This document shows positions 6,392-7,727 of a DNA stretch of 7,727 nt, in pieces. The notes beneath the pieces were generated by a model that saw only the letters and a list, made by a program, of their open reading frames with translations, did not search any database and was not told the DNA's origin. The stretch covers positions 1 through 7,727 of the forward strand of contig DASSTJ010000166.1 in NCBI GenBank assembly GCA_035707965.1, in the 5' to 3' direction. Position 1 is the stretch's first letter. Every line of letters starts with the position of its first letter. Made by a program: the position numbers and the translations under genes. The DNA is from DASSTJ01 sp035707965. GTDB lineage: Bacteria; Actinomycetota; Actinomycetes; Actinomycetales; Angustibacteraceae.

Positions 6392-7727
6392 TCACCGGTC
6401 GGTGACCGGCGGGGGAGGGTCCTCGCGCAGGGCGGCGTACCGGGCGCGCACCTGCGGGGTCGGCGTCGCCTCGTACTCGCGGACATCGGGGAGCGGCCAG
6501 GCCGGAGGCCGGGAATCACCGCTGAGCACCCAGGCCGCCTGACGCGCGGCCCCCCGCGCCACGTACTCGCTCTCCGGGGGCACATGCACCGGCACACCGA
6601 GGACGGCCGGCGCGACGACGCGCACCGCCTCGTTGCGAGCTCCGCCGCCGACGAGCACGACGCGACGGACCGGGGTACCCGTGGCCGCGACCAGGTGGTC
6701 GACCGCGTCCGCCAGGGAGCACAGCAGGCCCTCGACTGCGGCCCTGGCCAGCTGCTCGCGCGAGGTGGTGCTCGTGAGGCCGTGCAGTGTCCCGGACGCG
6801 TCCGGACGGTTGGGGGTCCGCTCGCCGTCGAGGTACGGCAGGAGCGTCAGGCCGCCTGCGCCGGGGGGCGATGCCAGCGCGAGCGAGGCGAGGCCAGTGT
6901 GGTCGACGCCGAGCAGCCGCGCGGTGAGGTCGAGCACCCGCGAGGCGTTGAGGGTGCACACCAGCGGGAGGAACCGTCCGGTGGCGTCGGCGAAGCCGGA
7001 CACCAGGCCGGAGGGGTCGGCGGTCGGTGTCGGGCTCACCACCGAGGCGACGCCCGAGGTGCCGACCGAGACGGCGACGTCGCCGGCCTCCAGCCCGAGG
7101 CCGAGGGCCGCGGCCATGTTGTCGCCGGTGCCACAGCCGATGACCGCTCCTGTGGCCGTGCGGCCGACGGCCTCAGCCGGGGCGGCGACGCGGGAGAGGC
7201 CGACCTCGTGGCCGAGGGCCCGGGCGGCGACGTCCGGGAGCCACCTGCCCTCGACGGTGGAGAAGTAGCCGGTGCCGGAGGCGTCGCCGCGATCGGTGAC
7301 CGGGTCGTCGTGGCGGCCGGCCAGGTGCCACGTCAGGAGGTCGTGGGGCAGCAGCACCCGGCGGACGGCGTCGGCGTGGTCCGGCTCGTGGTCGCGCAGC
7401 CAGCGCAGCTTGGTCACGGTGTACGACGCGACCAGCACGCTGCCGACCAGGGCGGCGCACTCGCTGGGTCCGCCGAGCTCGGTCACCAGCTCGGCTGCCT
7501 GGGGGGCCGACCGCAGGTCGTTCCACAGCAGCGCCGGACGCACCGGGCGCCCGTCGGCACCGAGCGCGACCATGCCGTGCTGCTGCCCGGCCACGGACAC
7601 GGCGGCGGCGCGGGGGAGCAGGTCGCCGGTGGTGGCCTCGAGCGCCGCGACCCAGTGGCCAGGGTCCACCTCCGTGCCGTCCGGGTGGGCGGCGCGCTGC
7701 TCGTCGAGGACGGTGCCGTCGTCCGCG
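6392..7727 (-). CDS. xylB: Xylulokinase (5' end outside window)
   Basis: An FGGY-family carbohydrate kinase phosphorylating D-xylulose to D-xylulose-5-phosphate with ATP. The frame is open to the window edge. Codons from 7726 down to 7670 encode ADDGTVLDEQ and then HPDGTEVDP, typical xylulokinase N-terminal sequence, so the GTG at 7669 is internal and 444 residues are visible. About 25-40 N-terminal residues, including the first phosphate-binding loop, are missing. Visible motifs (counting from the first full codon) are GQQHGMV (47-53), LLWNDLRS (66-73), the catalytic Asp202 in GTGDNMA, SVGTSG (220-225), PYLDGERTPNR (297-307) and the adenine-binding GGGARN (360-365). The length suits the roughly 480-residue family. 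It is the first gene seen in the leftward operon, ahead of xylA; a promoter would lie upstream, outside the window. It ends in a Pro-rich tail at TGA 6394-6392. Confidence 0.97.
   Translation of the reverse strand, partial: ADDGTVLDEQRAAHPDGTEVDPGHWVAALEATTGDLLPRAAAVSVAGQQHGMVALGADGRPVRPALLWNDLRSAPQAAELVTELGGPSECAALVGSVLVASYTVTKLRWLRDHEPDHADAVRRVLLPHDLLTWHLAGRHDDPVTDRGDASGTGYFSTVEGRWLPDVAARALGHEVGLSRVAAPAEAVGRTATGAVIGCGTGDNMAAALGLGLEAGDVAVSVGTSGVASVVSPTPTADPSGLVSGFADATGRFLPLVCTLNASRVLDLTARLLGVDHTGLASLALASPPGAGGLTLLPYLDGERTPNRPDASGTLHGLTSTTSREQLARAAVEGLLCSLADAVDHLVAATGTPVRRVVLVGGGARNEAVRVVAPAVLGVPVHVPPESEYVARGAARQAAWVLSGDSRPPAWPLPDVREYEATPTPQVRARYAALREDPPPPVTDR

Noticed and set aside
5158..6405. 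415-codon rightward open frame opposite xylA
   Set aside because: It is an antisense shadow of xylA. Its length follows from the high GC of the third codon positions, and no protein family is recognisable in it.
6301..6597. N-terminal extension of XylA with a poly-Thr stretch
   Set aside because: The frame is open, but the extension comes from the hexamer repeat and from xylB in another frame. Known class I isomerases start near the ATG at 6300, which has a well-spaced GAGGA.
7667..7669. GTG at 7669 (complement) as the xylB start
   Set aside because: Codons upstream to the window edge continue in frame with typical xylulokinase residues, so the gene extends beyond the window.

Overview
The window is a D-xylose uptake and catabolism locus from a high-GC Gram-positive bacterium. 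The GC-rich third codon positions, the Streptomyces-type (short, class I) xylose isomerase, the half-size sugar ABC ATPase and the ROK-family regulators all point to Actinomycetota. A Cellulomonas-like member of the Micrococcales is a reasonable guess, but the sequence alone does not fix the genus.

The left half reads rightward: the 3' end of the xylose-binding protein gene (xylF, its 5' end lies outside the window), xylG (ATPase), xylH (permease) and a ROK regulator. The genes are tightly packed (1 nt between xylG and xylH, 11 nt between xylH and the regulator). The only larger gap, xylF-xylG, holds a strong hairpin. The right half reads leftward: xylB (xylulokinase, its 5' end lies outside the window), xylA (xylose isomerase) and a second ROK regulator. 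The two operons converge, with their ROK genes tail to tail across a gap of about 105 nt that carries short GC-rich direct repeats.

Together the genes form a complete route. XylFGH imports xylose, XylA converts it to xylulose, and XylB phosphorylates it to xylulose-5-phosphate for the pentose phosphate pathway. Each operon ends in its own probable sugar-responsive repressor. The main promoters and operators should lie upstream of xylF and upstream of xylB, both outside the window, so regulation cannot be read here.

Nothing in the window looks like a wholly new system. The items most worth a second look are the long xylF-xylG intercistronic hairpin, a hexanucleotide tandem repeat filling the xylB-xylA gap (it abuts the xylA ribosome-binding site and, read in the xylB frame past the stop, spells a His/Asp-rich tail), the single-domain XylG, and the paired ROK regulators.
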